The notes under the pieces: generated by a model
Databases searched by the model: none
What the model saw: the letters and a program-made list of their open reading frames with translations, nothing else
What the model was told of the DNA's origin: nothing
Position numbers and translations under genes: made by a program
Assembly (NCBI GenBank): GCA_963281255.1
Contig: OY725493.1
Span: 5,218,347 to 5,282,346, forward strand
DNA from: Aphrocallistes beatrix
Taxonomy: Eukaryota; Porifera; Hexactinellida; Sceptrulophora; Aphrocallistidae
Direction of reading: 5' to 3'
DNA: 64,000 bases
Shown here: positions 31,074-39,915 of the stretch, in pieces
Position numbering within the stretch: position 1 is the stretch's first letter
How the letters are laid out: every line of letters starts with the position of its first letter

Positions 31074-33149
31074 ATGAGCAGAAAGAAGAAGGGAGCATAT
31101 CTCGAAGATACAAAGGCCTCATTCGGAAGTAGCTGCGTGGTCGTAACCGAAAACTGTGAGTCTAACCACGCCTCCCTCACCAGGAGCACCTCCCTCTCCC
31201 TCTTTACGGAAGGGATCACCGCTTTCGCTTCAAAATTCTCTAAGAAGAATGTCAGTCCCAAAAAGGGTTCCCCTGAAAGTCCACGAAAGGCCCGGAAACC
31301 TTCACTCATCCGCGCCATTACGCCCCCACCAATGAGACAGATAGATCCGCCCCCTTTCTCACCCCCTCCCCAACCCTCCTCGTCCCCTACCAAGCGGAAG
31401 CTCTCTCAAACCAAGTCGCACTCGCTCCTTGCGAAAACGCTCTCTCCATTCTCGACTCACCAGTTCAACTACTCCCTCCCTGACCCCAGCGCTCGAGCCC
31501 ATTCTTGCTCCTCGAGCAGCTCGAGCAGCTCCAGCTCCGATTCTAGCTCCGAGTCCAGCTCAACCTCCGACAGCGACTTAGACGTGGACGTAGGAGACCC
31601 CCTAGAGACAGGAGGCGAGAGAATTCGGTCCTCTCTTCCTAACTACGCCACGAATGAGAATAAAAAGCCTGCAATCGACACGAGCTGTGTAACGCTAGGT
31701 GGGGACTCAAAGTTGATCAAATTCTCCTGCGTCTCAAACCTCATGGACACGATTGTCATCCTCGCCTCCTCTCCTGACACGCCGGCTCTGGACGCGGAGA
31801 CGTACGTGTTCACTTCTGACAGGAAGTGCATCGGAGTTGTGTTTGAGACGTTCGGTCCTGTAAAGCAGCCGTTCTATTCTATCATGTTCGATTCTCCTGA
31901 GGAATTGAAAGCCACTGGTGTTAAGATAGGACAGTCACTCTTCTTCTCTCCCAACGACAACAATCTGACGCAGTTCGTCTTCCTGAAGGATTGCAAGAAA
32001 GGGTCTGATGCGTCCTGGATTGGAGACAAAGAACCACCGGCTGAGGCGCTTGAGTATTCGGATGATGAAACCGAACACAGTGAGCGCGCGGAGAGGAGAG
32101 CTTCCGGCAATGGAAGACAAGGAACTAAAGAGAAAGTAGACATGAGCCATGCACCGCAACCTACTGGTATTCCACCACAACACACCGGTATCCTGATTCA
32201 ACCTACCGATATTCCACCACAACACACCGGTATTCTGACTCAGCCTACTGGTATTCCACCACAACACACCGGTATTCTGACTCAACCTACCGGTATTCCA
32301 CCACAACACACCGGTATTCTGACCCAACCTACTGGTATTCCACCACAACACACCGGTATTCCACATCAACACACCGGTATTCCTAATCAACCTGCCGCTA
32401 TTCCACATCAGTATACTGGTGTACTACCACAACGCACCGTTATTCCACCAGAACATACCGGTATTCCACATCAGCATACTGGTGTTCTCCCGCACCATAG
32501 CGATGTTCCGCTACAGCACACAGGTATTCCAACGCAATATTCCTGTATTCCACTACCACATGTCGGCATTCCGGCTCAGCACACGGGAATGGCACCTCAA
32601 CAAATTGGGATTCCACCGCAAAATGCTGCAATTCCACCAGAATACTCCAGTATTCCACCTCAACATTACAGTATCCCACCTCAACATCCTGGTGTACCCA
32701 ATCAACATCCTGGTTTACCTTATCAACATCCTGGTTTACCTTATCAACAGGCCAGTAATCCCTCTCAATATACATGCATCCCGTCTCAACATATCGGCAC
32801 ATCATCCCAAAACACCGGCATGCAGCCGTTAAACAATTACCCACCACCGAATGCCATAGGGCCTTATGATCCTTATCACTACCAGTCTATTCAGGACAAC
32901 CAACTGGACGCAATATTTGCTAATCCCAACTTTCAAACGTCTCCAGTGCGAAAAGGAAACACTCAATTTTCAGGACTCACGGATCCGCATTCCGCCGAGG
33001 TCTCCTCTGGCCCTCCGCCGCCTAGTGCCATGTCCTACCAGTCTGAGAAAAGGGAGGGAACTTCTGCACCTCAGCACGGAGAGGAGCAGACCCCTGTTGT
33101 TCCTTTTCACGCCTCTGATCATACCTATCCTGCTGCCCCCCAAACTTGA
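31074..33149 (+). CDS. NAF1: H/ACA RNP assembly factor NAF1 with heptad-repeat tail
   Basis: Assembly factor for H/ACA small nucleolar RNPs and telomerase RNP; it occupies the GAR1 site on dyskerin before maturation. The protein has 691 residues in one exon. Residues 1-130 are basic and Ser/Pro-rich; about 130-170 is a Ser/Asp/Glu-rich acidic stretch (run of nine or more Ser). Gar1/Naf1 fold at about residues 212-330, ending with the NAF1 hallmark KGSDASWIGDKEPPAEALEY followed by SDDE. Residues 364-587 are 32 consecutive seven-residue repeats of the type TGIPPQH, encoded by 21-bp units (32163-32834). The tail is Pro/Gln-rich. Vertebrate NAF1 also has a Pro/Gln-rich C-terminus but not this regular repeat. 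ATG at 31074; the upstream frame begins with TTG and is not used. Confidence 0.93.
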   Translation: MSRKKKGAYLEDTKASFGSSCVVVTENCESNHASLTRSTSLSLFTEGITAFASKFSKKNVSPKKGSPESPRKARKPSLIRAITPPPMRQIDPPPFSPPPQPSSSPTKRKLSQTKSHSLLAKTLSPFSTHQFNYSLPDPSARAHSCSSSSSSSSSSDSSSESSSTSDSDLDVDVGDPLETGGERIRSSLPNYATNENKKPAIDTSCVTLGGDSKLIKFSCVSNLMDTIVILASSPDTPALDAETYVFTSDRKCIGVVFETFGPVKQPFYSIMFDSPEELKATGVKIGQSLFFSPNDNNLTQFVFLKDCKKGSDASWIGDKEPPAEALEYSDDETEHSERAERRASGNGRQGTKEKVDMSHAPQPTGIPPQHTGILIQPTDIPPQHTGILTQPTGIPPQHTGILTQPTGIPPQHTGILTQPTGIPPQHTGIPHQHTGIPNQPAAIPHQYTGVLPQRTVIPPEHTGIPHQHTGVLPHHSDVPLQHTGIPTQYSCIPLPHVGIPAQHTGMAPQQIGIPPQNAAIPPEYSSIPPQHYSIPPQHPGVPNQHPGLPYQHPGLPYQQASNPSQYTCIPSQHIGTSSQNTGMQPLNNYPPPNAIGPYDPYHYQSIQDNQLDAIFANPNFQTSPVRKGNTQFSGLTDPHSAEVSSGPPPPSAMSYQSEKREGTSAPQHGEEQTPVVPFHASDHTYPAAPQT
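32163..32834 (+). repeat. 32 x 21-bp coding repeat in NAF1
   Basis: Exactly 672 bp, that is 32 units of 21 bp, each coding for seven residues with consensus TGIPPQH. The first nine units alternate between TGIPPQH and TGILTQP types, a 42-bp second-order period. Later units diverge strongly in DNA but keep Ile/Val/Leu-Pro in the middle, Gln at position 6 and often His at position 7, so the protein pattern is better kept than the DNA. Confidence 0.92.
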
Positions 33150-33451
33150 CCTCCTCACCATCTTATTTTGTTCTTAGTTAGTTTAGTTTAATTTAAGTAC
33201 AAACACTTCTTTTATTTACCGTCGCTGATTGCTTTTAGAAGCGTACTTGGCAATGTCTGAAGAGCAGTACTTGACTGCTCGTATATCCAATTATGTTGAT
33301 CAATGATTTTCTTGCTTACATTTTTGTGTTGTTGGCATGTGGAATTGTGTAAATTAAATATCTCCTCATTAATTTTCAAATTAAATTTTAAAAAATTCGG
33401 TCTAGACTGGACGCATACACGTATATGCTTTACTCGTGAAACTTGTGTGAG
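33150..33451. other. Spacer between NAF1 and RECQL
   Basis: 302 bp of AT-rich sequence, with the NAF1 3' end and the RECQL promoter. No other feature seen. Confidence 0.4.
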
Positions 33452-35404
33452 ATGGAGGTAGAGCTGAGGAAGAAGTTGAGAGGGGTAGAGGATAAACTCG
33501 CGGGCGTTAAGGAGAAAATGAGATCTCTTCGGAAAGAAGAGAAGCTTTTGCTGTCAGAGAGGACAGAGCTGGATTTTCGGCTTAAAGATGCTCTCGAAGC
33601 TAAAACTTGTGCGTTTGTTGGTGAGGATTGGTTGAGGGAGAAATTTCCTTGGTCTTCAAAGGTTCGGGAACTTCTATCTCGATTCGATCTGAGCGAATTC
33701 CGTCCTTTACAGTTGGAGAGCATCAACATAATTCTATCGGGCCACGACTTGCTGCTGATTATGCCGACCGGAGGCGGCAAGAGTCTCTGCTACCAGATCC
33801 CTGGTCTGGTGAAGCAAGGCGTGTGCCTCGTTGTGAGCCCACTTATTTCTCTCATGGAGGACCAGACACTCTCCCTCACGCGCATCGGTGTCAGGTCCAG
33901 CTTCCTCAGTGCGAACACATCAAGAGACGATGCCACTGTGACGTACAGAGAACTCTCGGACCCAAGCGCCTCTCTTAAGTTCCTGTTCGTCACGCCTGAG
34001 AGAGTGAGCAAGAGCAAGAAACTAATTTCTTGTCTCGAGAAGGCTCATGCGCAGTCGCTGCTCTCGCTCATCGTGGTCGATGAGGTGCACTGTGCGAGTC
34101 AGTGGGGACATGACTTCAGACCCGACTACAAGAAGCTGAGTATCCTCAAACTCCAGTTCCCCTCCGTCCCCATCCTCGGGCTGACGGCCACCGCGACGGG
34201 GCAGGTGCTGGCAGATGTGGAGGACATCCTCAGTCTCTCTTCTCCGCGGCTGCTCAGAACTGGATTCAATCGGCGCAATTTGTTCTTCGAGGTGAGAGCC
34301 AAGCCTGAGCAGCTCCTCAAGCAGGTGGAAATGCTGGTGGCGATGATCCAGTTGGAATTCTGTGGAGATTCCGGCATCATCTACTGCCTGAGCAAGAGGG
34401 ACTGCGAGAACATCTCCCTCAAGCTCCAGGAGAATGGGCTGAGCGCTGCTTGCTACCACGCAGATGTGCTGCCTCACGTGAGGAGGGAGGTGCACCTAAA
34501 GTGGCTAAACGGAGATATCCTGATTGTGGTTTCCACGGTTGCATTCGGATTGGGAATTGACAAGAAGAATGTTCGCTTCGTGATCCACCACTCTCTCGCC
34601 AAGTCGGTAGCCAACTACTACCAGGAGTGCGGCCGGGCGGGGAGGGACGGCGCGGCTGCTCGCTGCGTGCTCCTCTACCGACCCCAGGACTACTTCTCCC
34701 ACAGCTGCATGGTCATGACTGAGCGGACAGGCATCTGCAACCTGGACGCTATGGCGCGGTACTGCCAGGACGTGTCTAGCTGTCGGCGGGTGCTGCTGGC
34801 TCAGCACTTCAACGAGGAGTTCCAGGCGGGGGATTGTGACATGTGCGACAACTGTTTCATTTCGCGCTCTAATACGATTGCAAGTCTTAATGCTGCTGTC
34901 TCATCTTCGAACTTTGAAGTCAGACAGATGTACAAGGCAATGATTGAGCTGATCGAGCTGGCTGCTGCCCGTAAGGAAAGATTGACTGCTGCGAAACTTC
35001 TCACATCTTGGAAGAAGCAGTATAAGTCTGAGAGTAAACTTTTGTCAGATTATGCGTGCATGTGCATAATAATGCGCGGCCTGCTTGATGGGATATTCCG
35101 AGAGGATTATCACTTCACGCCTTACAACACTATTAGCTATCTACTAGTCGGCTTCTCTGCTGACACACTACTCAGTGACACTCATGGTGTTCTAGATAAG
35201 TTTGAATTCAGAGAGAGAAATTATGAATTATTGGCCCCTCTCCTGCGATCACATTTCGAGAATTTTACCGCCAACAATTGTAGCGTCACTAAACCTAAAA
35301 CTCCAATAGTAATTAGTGATGGAAGCTCAGATTCGGACGAAGATTACAAGTTTAAGAGCAAAAGGTTCTGTGCAGAACAAAGCGCCATCAGCTGTGATGA
35401 CTGA
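33452..35404 (+). CDS. RECQL: RecQ1-type ATP-dependent DNA helicase
   Basis: 3'-5' DNA helicase of the RECQL (RecQ1) subfamily, acting at stalled forks and in repair. The protein has 650 residues (human 649) in one exon. An N-terminal coiled coil (residues 1-50) is typical of RECQL. The PWSSKVRELLSRFDLSEFRP entry motif follows. Helicase motifs: Walker A MPTGGGKSLCYQ at 104, DEVH at 210-213, SQWGHDFRPDYK aromatic-rich loop, GLTATA, and motif VI region YYQECGRAGRDG. Zinc-binding domain with CRRVLLAQHF and CDMCDNC. Winged helix with LTAAKLLTSW and the beta-wing segment FREDYHFTPYNTISYL, whose tyrosine is used for strand separation. No HRDC domain, as in human RECQL. ATG at 33452; the TTG upstream is not used. 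Confidence 0.97.
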   Translation: MEVELRKKLRGVEDKLAGVKEKMRSLRKEEKLLLSERTELDFRLKDALEAKTCAFVGEDWLREKFPWSSKVRELLSRFDLSEFRPLQLESINIILSGHDLLLIMPTGGGKSLCYQIPGLVKQGVCLVVSPLISLMEDQTLSLTRIGVRSSFLSANTSRDDATVTYRELSDPSASLKFLFVTPERVSKSKKLISCLEKAHAQSLLSLIVVDEVHCASQWGHDFRPDYKKLSILKLQFPSVPILGLTATATGQVLADVEDILSLSSPRLLRTGFNRRNLFFEVRAKPEQLLKQVEMLVAMIQLEFCGDSGIIYCLSKRDCENISLKLQENGLSAACYHADVLPHVRREVHLKWLNGDILIVVSTVAFGLGIDKKNVRFVIHHSLAKSVANYYQECGRAGRDGAAARCVLLYRPQDYFSHSCMVMTERTGICNLDAMARYCQDVSSCRRVLLAQHFNEEFQAGDCDMCDNCFISRSNTIASLNAAVSSSNFEVRQMYKAMIELIELAAARKERLTAAKLLTSWKKQYKSESKLLSDYACMCIIMRGLLDGIFREDYHFTPYNTISYLLVGFSADTLLSDTHGVLDKFEFRERNYELLAPLLRSHFENFTANNCSVTKPKTPIVISDGSSDSDEDYKFKSKRFCAEQSAISCDD

Positions 35405-35920
35405 CCCGAGCTATTTCATCTTTCTATAAAAGCAATTGGTACGAGCTTCGCATTTTTTTGGTCTTTTTATCTTTTAGCAACTTCCATTATTGAGACTGGC
35501 AGGAAGAATTTAATTAGATACATTATGCAACTTGTGTTACAAACACCAAGTTTGTATTCATTCGCCATCTCAAAATTATTATGTTCTCTATCCGCAAAAT
35601 TTGGTTAAGCAAATTATAAATAAAAGACAAGTCGCTTCTCCAAATCTATTAAATTCCTCTATGCTGTAAATATTTGTGTAAGAATGTTAAGACTGCCTAT
35701 TAGACACATTGTTATTAAAACAATTGCTCAAAGTTTGTTCTATTGTGCACTGGAAAATAACTATTTCTAAAATAAATTGTTACTTAATATCAGCAATAAT
35801 CTCTCCTTATTAGCGTTTCCGTCCAATCAGTTTCGCCACTGCCTTTCCACTCAATTTCTTGGTGACTAAAAGATAAAAAGGAGAAAAGGATATTGAGACT
35901 AGAACTGAGAAGATAGCTTC
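35405..35920. other. Spacer between RECQL and the TLC-like gene
   Basis: 516 bp, AT-rich, no supported feature. Confidence 0.4.
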
Positions 35921-36877
35921 ATGTCTAACCTGTCACACCCCTTCAGATGGCTGCAGTGTGTTGATGGATCCATACCAACTGCTCTGGATATCTTACACCT
36001 GCCTTTTCCAAACCGCGGTTATAAGGAATTGCCCAAATTACGAGAAATTTGCTGGGAAGGAAAGCTATTCGAGCCTCCCTCTGCGCTGAAGCCATACGTC
36101 GAGAGCTACGATCACTCACACCCTCTCCGCACTTTGTCAGAACTCTACGACTGTGTCATGTGTCTGCTCTTATCCTCCGCGATCTGCCTCGTAGCGTGTG
36201 TCCTCATATACTTGCTCCTCAATAAGCTGCACACGAAATTCTCACAAATAAATCCACCCCACAAGAAGTGGTATGTGGTAGTGAATGTGATGAAGGGTGT
36301 AGTGCTGGGATTGATGGTCGCAAACAGTAAGTTTTTGCCTGGATCAGCAAAAATTGTTTTCGGTGGTGAAGCCGCGATTCTTGAAACAAAGCGCACAACG
36401 GCTCTCTATGTGATGACCGATTTGGTGGGCATAATCCTGGTTCCCAAACTCCCCCTCTCTACCCTGATGCACCATTACATGACCATCCTGATCGGCCTTG
36501 GGATCTGGTCCAACAATATCGGAGCGGATACTTGGGAAGGAATGGTCGGAGTTACCAAAATGGCATTCATGTACGGGAGCTTCAGCTGCATTCCTTTTGC
36601 AGTGAACATTTTTCTGGGATTGCGAGTGATGTTCGAGAAGAACCTGTGGATGATTTTCAACTGTTATTTCGGCCTAATCGCCTACATTGCGTCCATCTCC
36701 CTCAACTGGTCTCTCCACATTTCCTGGCTCTACTACTGCTTCACTAACTGGGATTTGTCTGTCTGGTTTTTCTTGTACTGTGGAATCCTCGCACACATTA
36801 TTCGAGATGACATCAAACTCGTCAAATATTTGTGGAATTATCCATCCACGAAAAAAGTCGCTGAAAAGATTGAATAA
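35921..36877 (+). CDS. Multi-pass membrane protein, TLC-like
   Basis: A 318-residue protein with about seven hydrophobic spans after a soluble N-terminus of about 80 residues (spans near residues 82-105, 122-140, 160-200, 222-236, 242-265 and 280-297). In the middle it has LVGIILVPKLPLSTLMHHYMT, which resembles the D-x-x-x-L-K-L-x-x-T-x-x-HH arrangement of TLC (TRAM-LAG1-CLN8) domain proteins. Those proteins are lipid-sensing or lipid-modifying membrane proteins such as ceramide synthases and TLCDs; the His-His pair at about residue 183 would fit. No homeobox or other ceramide synthase feature. I first considered a TRIC channel (TMEM38) and found no matching motif. Single exon, clear ATG. Confidence 0.55.
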   Translation: MSNLSHPFRWLQCVDGSIPTALDILHLPFPNRGYKELPKLREICWEGKLFEPPSALKPYVESYDHSHPLRTLSELYDCVMCLLLSSAICLVACVLIYLLLNKLHTKFSQINPPHKKWYVVVNVMKGVVLGLMVANSKFLPGSAKIVFGGEAAILETKRTTALYVMTDLVGIILVPKLPLSTLMHHYMTILIGLGIWSNNIGADTWEGMVGVTKMAFMYGSFSCIPFAVNIFLGLRVMFEKNLWMIFNCYFGLIAYIASISLNWSLHISWLYYCFTNWDLSVWFFLYCGILAHIIRDDIKLVKYLWNYPSTKKVAEKIE

Positions 36878-37332
36878 TCAATTCAACCTTTAATCTTCAT
36901 TTCTCACACTCAAATATGTACTCGTATCATCACAGTTGCAATGGACAGTTTTAAATCAGGATTCATTATACTTACGTATGTAAGCGTAAGCTTTGTTTAT
37001 TCATTATTGTTTTCCATATTTCTAACTTGATTATTATCTAATCAAGGCATTACCCACACAATTACGGACAATTAAGTTCAAAGGTTAGATATTCGGCGAT
37101 ACAGTATGTTGCATAATTGCTTACATCAAAGGTTAGGTTTGAGGATATTATTTTCTAAGAAACTGAATCAGTTTTTACTTCCATTATCAGTAATGATTCT
37201 AATCAGCAAATTTAATGACCTGTTGTTATACATGCCACACTAAGATTACCGTAATCAATTCAGTTCAATCGAACGGAGATTTTACAACCACATTTTCCCT
37301 ACATTTCCCGATTTTCTGACGTGGTACAAGCA
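36878..37332. other. Spacer between TLC-like gene and LRRC56
   Basis: About 455 bp, AT-rich. A short palindrome (CTTACGTATGTAAG, 36972-36985) is the only thing noted. Confidence 0.4.
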
Positions 37333-38541
37333 ATGGAGCCGACAGACTGGCAGTCGTCCCTGAGCTCCAGTGTCTCTCTCTTCAGGTCTCTCACTCCAGA
37401 GAACGACTCTCCCACCCCCAGACTCTCTCTGTCTTACTTGCAGCAGGTGTCCGAGACAGAGGTAGGAGCTGATTCCAGCTATCTGGAAGCTCAGCTAAAT
37501 GCTGATGAGATTGCAGTTGACAACCTTGGGGAATTGTTGCCTAGGCTGCGGATGCTAAGGCTGACAGATGGCAGTATTGTTTCTTCTCTGAGGTGTCTAG
37601 GCAGTGCTCTACATGCACTTGGGTATCTCTATGCGAATCAGAGCTCTGTCGAATTGATCGAGGGCGTGGGGACCATGGGACAGTTGAAGGAGCTGTATCT
37701 CGCTTTCAATAACATTTCTGACTTGAGTCCCCTCAGTGTGTTGGAGAATCTGACACTGTTGGATATCGAATGCAATCAAGTGAAGGAACCGGAGCAGATG
37801 ACGCATCTCGCTCTCTGCAAGTCTCTCTCTTCCGTATTCGTTGATGGCAACCCGGTCTGTGAGAAGTTGGGGAAGACTTATAGACGCAAGCTCCTCTCAC
37901 TTATCCCCAACCTTAAGTGCCTAAATGGCATCGATTCTAGAGAATTTAGTTCGAGCGAGGAAGCAAATGACTCGATAGTGAGAGAGAAACTGCTAATTGC
38001 TAGGAGTATCTCGAACCTACACTTCCAAACTCCCTCCCCTCCTGCTACCGCGCCCTCACTTCCGAGGAGACCCAGGACCAGTATAGGTCCCCGCCCCAAG
38101 ACCCCTTCCAATTCTCTCTGCTCAGACCGGAAATCGGATCTAAGAATTTCCCTTGGCGCATTACCCCAAAGACCGAGCACTGCTTCCGGGTACTTTCGTC
38201 CTAGCTCTGGGCTGTCTGAATTCCTCGATAGGGATTGTCAAGAAGAAAGGTTCGAAAACGAAATGAGTGCCTCGGATCTCACGCAAGGACGGCCCTCCTC
38301 CCTTTGCGGGAGTCTAACTCACTCGCTCAGATCCAAGAGATGGACGAAACAGTCTTCCAAATCAAAGCTAGATTTGGTTTGTGAGGGAATAGAAATAGAT
38401 CCAGCAATATTGGACAATTCGACTGCTATACCTTCCAAACCTCCCAGCATGGATTCAGTGCTCGATGACTTACAAAAGTGGAAACTGCGTTTCAATTCGA
38501 ACACAGATTTGATAACTGATCTCGAATATCAAGTCGACTAA
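37333..38541 (+). CDS. LRRC56: LRRC56, dynein-arm assembly leucine-rich repeat protein
   Basis: Leucine-rich repeat protein needed for loading of dynein arms into cilia (known for human LRRC56 and its algal orthologue ODA8). The protein has 402 residues (human 542) in one exon. Leucine-rich repeats at about residues 50-185, with the family-specific sequence LKELYLAFNNISDLSPLSVLE (human LKELYASYNNISDLSPL) split over two repeats, followed by an LRR cap with LIPNLKCLNGID. The C-terminal half is Ser/Pro-rich and disordered, as in the family. ATG at 37333; a GTG in frame upstream is not used. Its presence implies motile cilia. Convergent with Rap1. Confidence 0.92.
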   Translation: MEPTDWQSSLSSSVSLFRSLTPENDSPTPRLSLSYLQQVSETEVGADSSYLEAQLNADEIAVDNLGELLPRLRMLRLTDGSIVSSLRCLGSALHALGYLYANQSSVELIEGVGTMGQLKELYLAFNNISDLSPLSVLENLTLLDIECNQVKEPEQMTHLALCKSLSSVFVDGNPVCEKLGKTYRRKLLSLIPNLKCLNGIDSREFSSSEEANDSIVREKLLIARSISNLHFQTPSPPATAPSLPRRPRTSIGPRPKTPSNSLCSDRKSDLRISLGALPQRPSTASGYFRPSSGLSEFLDRDCQEERFENEMSASDLTQGRPSSLCGSLTHSLRSKRWTKQSSKSKLDLVCEGIEIDPAILDNSTAIPSKPPSMDSVLDDLQKWKLRFNSNTDLITDLEYQVD

Positions 38542-38807
38542 TTGCTACTCTGTTACTTGTATAGGTTATGTGTACAAGTTGAAGCTTGATTTATGTACAA
38601 ATTTATCTCAACACCTTTTTAATTAATCAGTTATGAACATATAAACCAAGTATAGTTACCGAGACTAAATATATATTGAAACAAAAAAGTAAATGATTAA
38701 CCTAAATTAGCATACCAATAGTAAGCTGTACACAACAATAGATTACAAGTTTGGTGTTAACCAGCTTTGACACAAACAAAACATAATATGATGTACCAGG
38801 AAGGGAT

Positions 38808-39362
38808 TCATAAGAGAGAACAGAAGGATCCCCTTTTCTTCTTTCTATCCCCAACCGGTGTTTGCTTGTTGATCTGTCGAACGAGGTCAAAGAAAATCTC
38901 GTTGACATTGATCTTAGCCTTGGCGGAAGTTTCATAGAAAACACACCCAAATTGCTTGGCTGTGTTAGCCCCTTGGTCTTTCCCGACAGTCCTCTCGTCT
39001 TCTAGGTCGCACTTGTTGCCAGCGAGCACCATTGGGACCGAGTCGCTGTCCTTCACGCGTAGAATCTGTTCGCGCAACTCAGTTAGGTCCGAGAATGTCG
39101 ACTGCGCAGTGATGGCATAAACAAGCAGGAATCCCTGTCCATTTTTCATGTAGAGGTCACGCATCGCGGTGAACTGCTCCGTACCCGCCGTATCGAGGAT
39201 CTCCATCATGCATTGGGCCTGGTCTACTTCGACTGCTTTGCGGTACGAATCTTCGATTGTGGGATCGTATTTTTCAACGAAAATTCCTTGAACAAATTGA
39301 ACTGTGAGCGCACTTTTTCCTACCCCACCTGACCCAAGGACTACGAGCTTGTATTCACGCAT
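38808..39362 (-). CDS. RAP1: Ras-like small GTPase Rap1
   Basis: Small GTPase controlling integrin and cadherin adhesion. The protein has 184 residues, the same length as human Rap1A/B, in one exon. P-loop GSGGVGKSA at 10-18, effector loop YDPTIEDSY at 32-40, and G3 DTAGTEQF with the Rap-specific threonine at position 61 where Ras has glutamine. G4 NKCD and G5 ETSAK follow. The C-terminus is basic (DRKKKRG) and ends CSLL, a CaaX box of geranylgeranyl type. ATG at 39362 gives [10 protein letters not shown] exactly as in the family; an in-frame GTG upstream is ignored. Confidence 0.98.
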   Translation of the reverse strand: MREYKLVVLGSGGVGKSALTVQFVQGIFVEKYDPTIEDSYRKAVEVDQAQCMMEILDTAGTEQFTAMRDLYMKNGQGFLLVYAITAQSTFSDLTELREQILRVKDSDSVPMVLAGNKCDLEDERTVGKDQGANTAKQFGCVFYETSAKAKINVNEIFFDLVRQINKQTPVGDRKKKRGSFCSLL

Positions 39363-39915
39363 TCTGATAGCTTTTCGAAGGAAACTGATGAGATTTAGAC
39401 AATTATGATCTGGTAGCACAATTAATGAATACCAAACGAATTATGGTTTATGGTTGTCTTTCAGGTTTATGTCTTCTTTGCAGGTTGCAGATTCATTGTT
39501 CATGCACTTTGGAATGGCTCTTTTATAGTCTAAGTTTTCCCCTCATTTCAGTTAATAATAGATTCAATTACTATCCTATCCACTGTAAACACGACACTAC
39601 TATTGTCTACAGTGCAATTATTAATATCAAATCTATTATTAGATCGACTAGGCTTATCTTATTTTAGAATTGACAGTTTTAGTTTTTTCAAAAATGCATT
39701 ATTTCAACCCTAATTTTAGCATCTATACCTATTCTAAATCCAACTTTGAAATCATTCTACCTAATTTAATCTTGCCACATTCTAACAGTTTGGTGTTGCT
39801 TCTTGTCACTGAATATAGTTGTCAGCGATGGAAACAAGTATGAAATCAATTTTTGTCTCATTCAGAAAGATGATATATGATATCTTTTCATTTATACATT
39901 AGTTAGGTACGTAGA
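39363..39915. promoter_or_regulatory. Divergent promoter region of Rap1 and SRSF1
   Basis: 553 bp between two head-to-head start codons. AT-rich without a clear TATA box. A pyrimidine-rich run ending ATACATTAG lies 14 bp before the SRSF1 ATG and could be a 3' splice site for a leader exon. Confidence 0.35.

Noticed and set aside
35921-36877. TRIC cation channel (TMEM38)
   Set aside because: Membrane layout suggested it at first, but the conserved TRIC motifs are absent and the KLPLSTLMHH stretch fits TLC-type proteins better.
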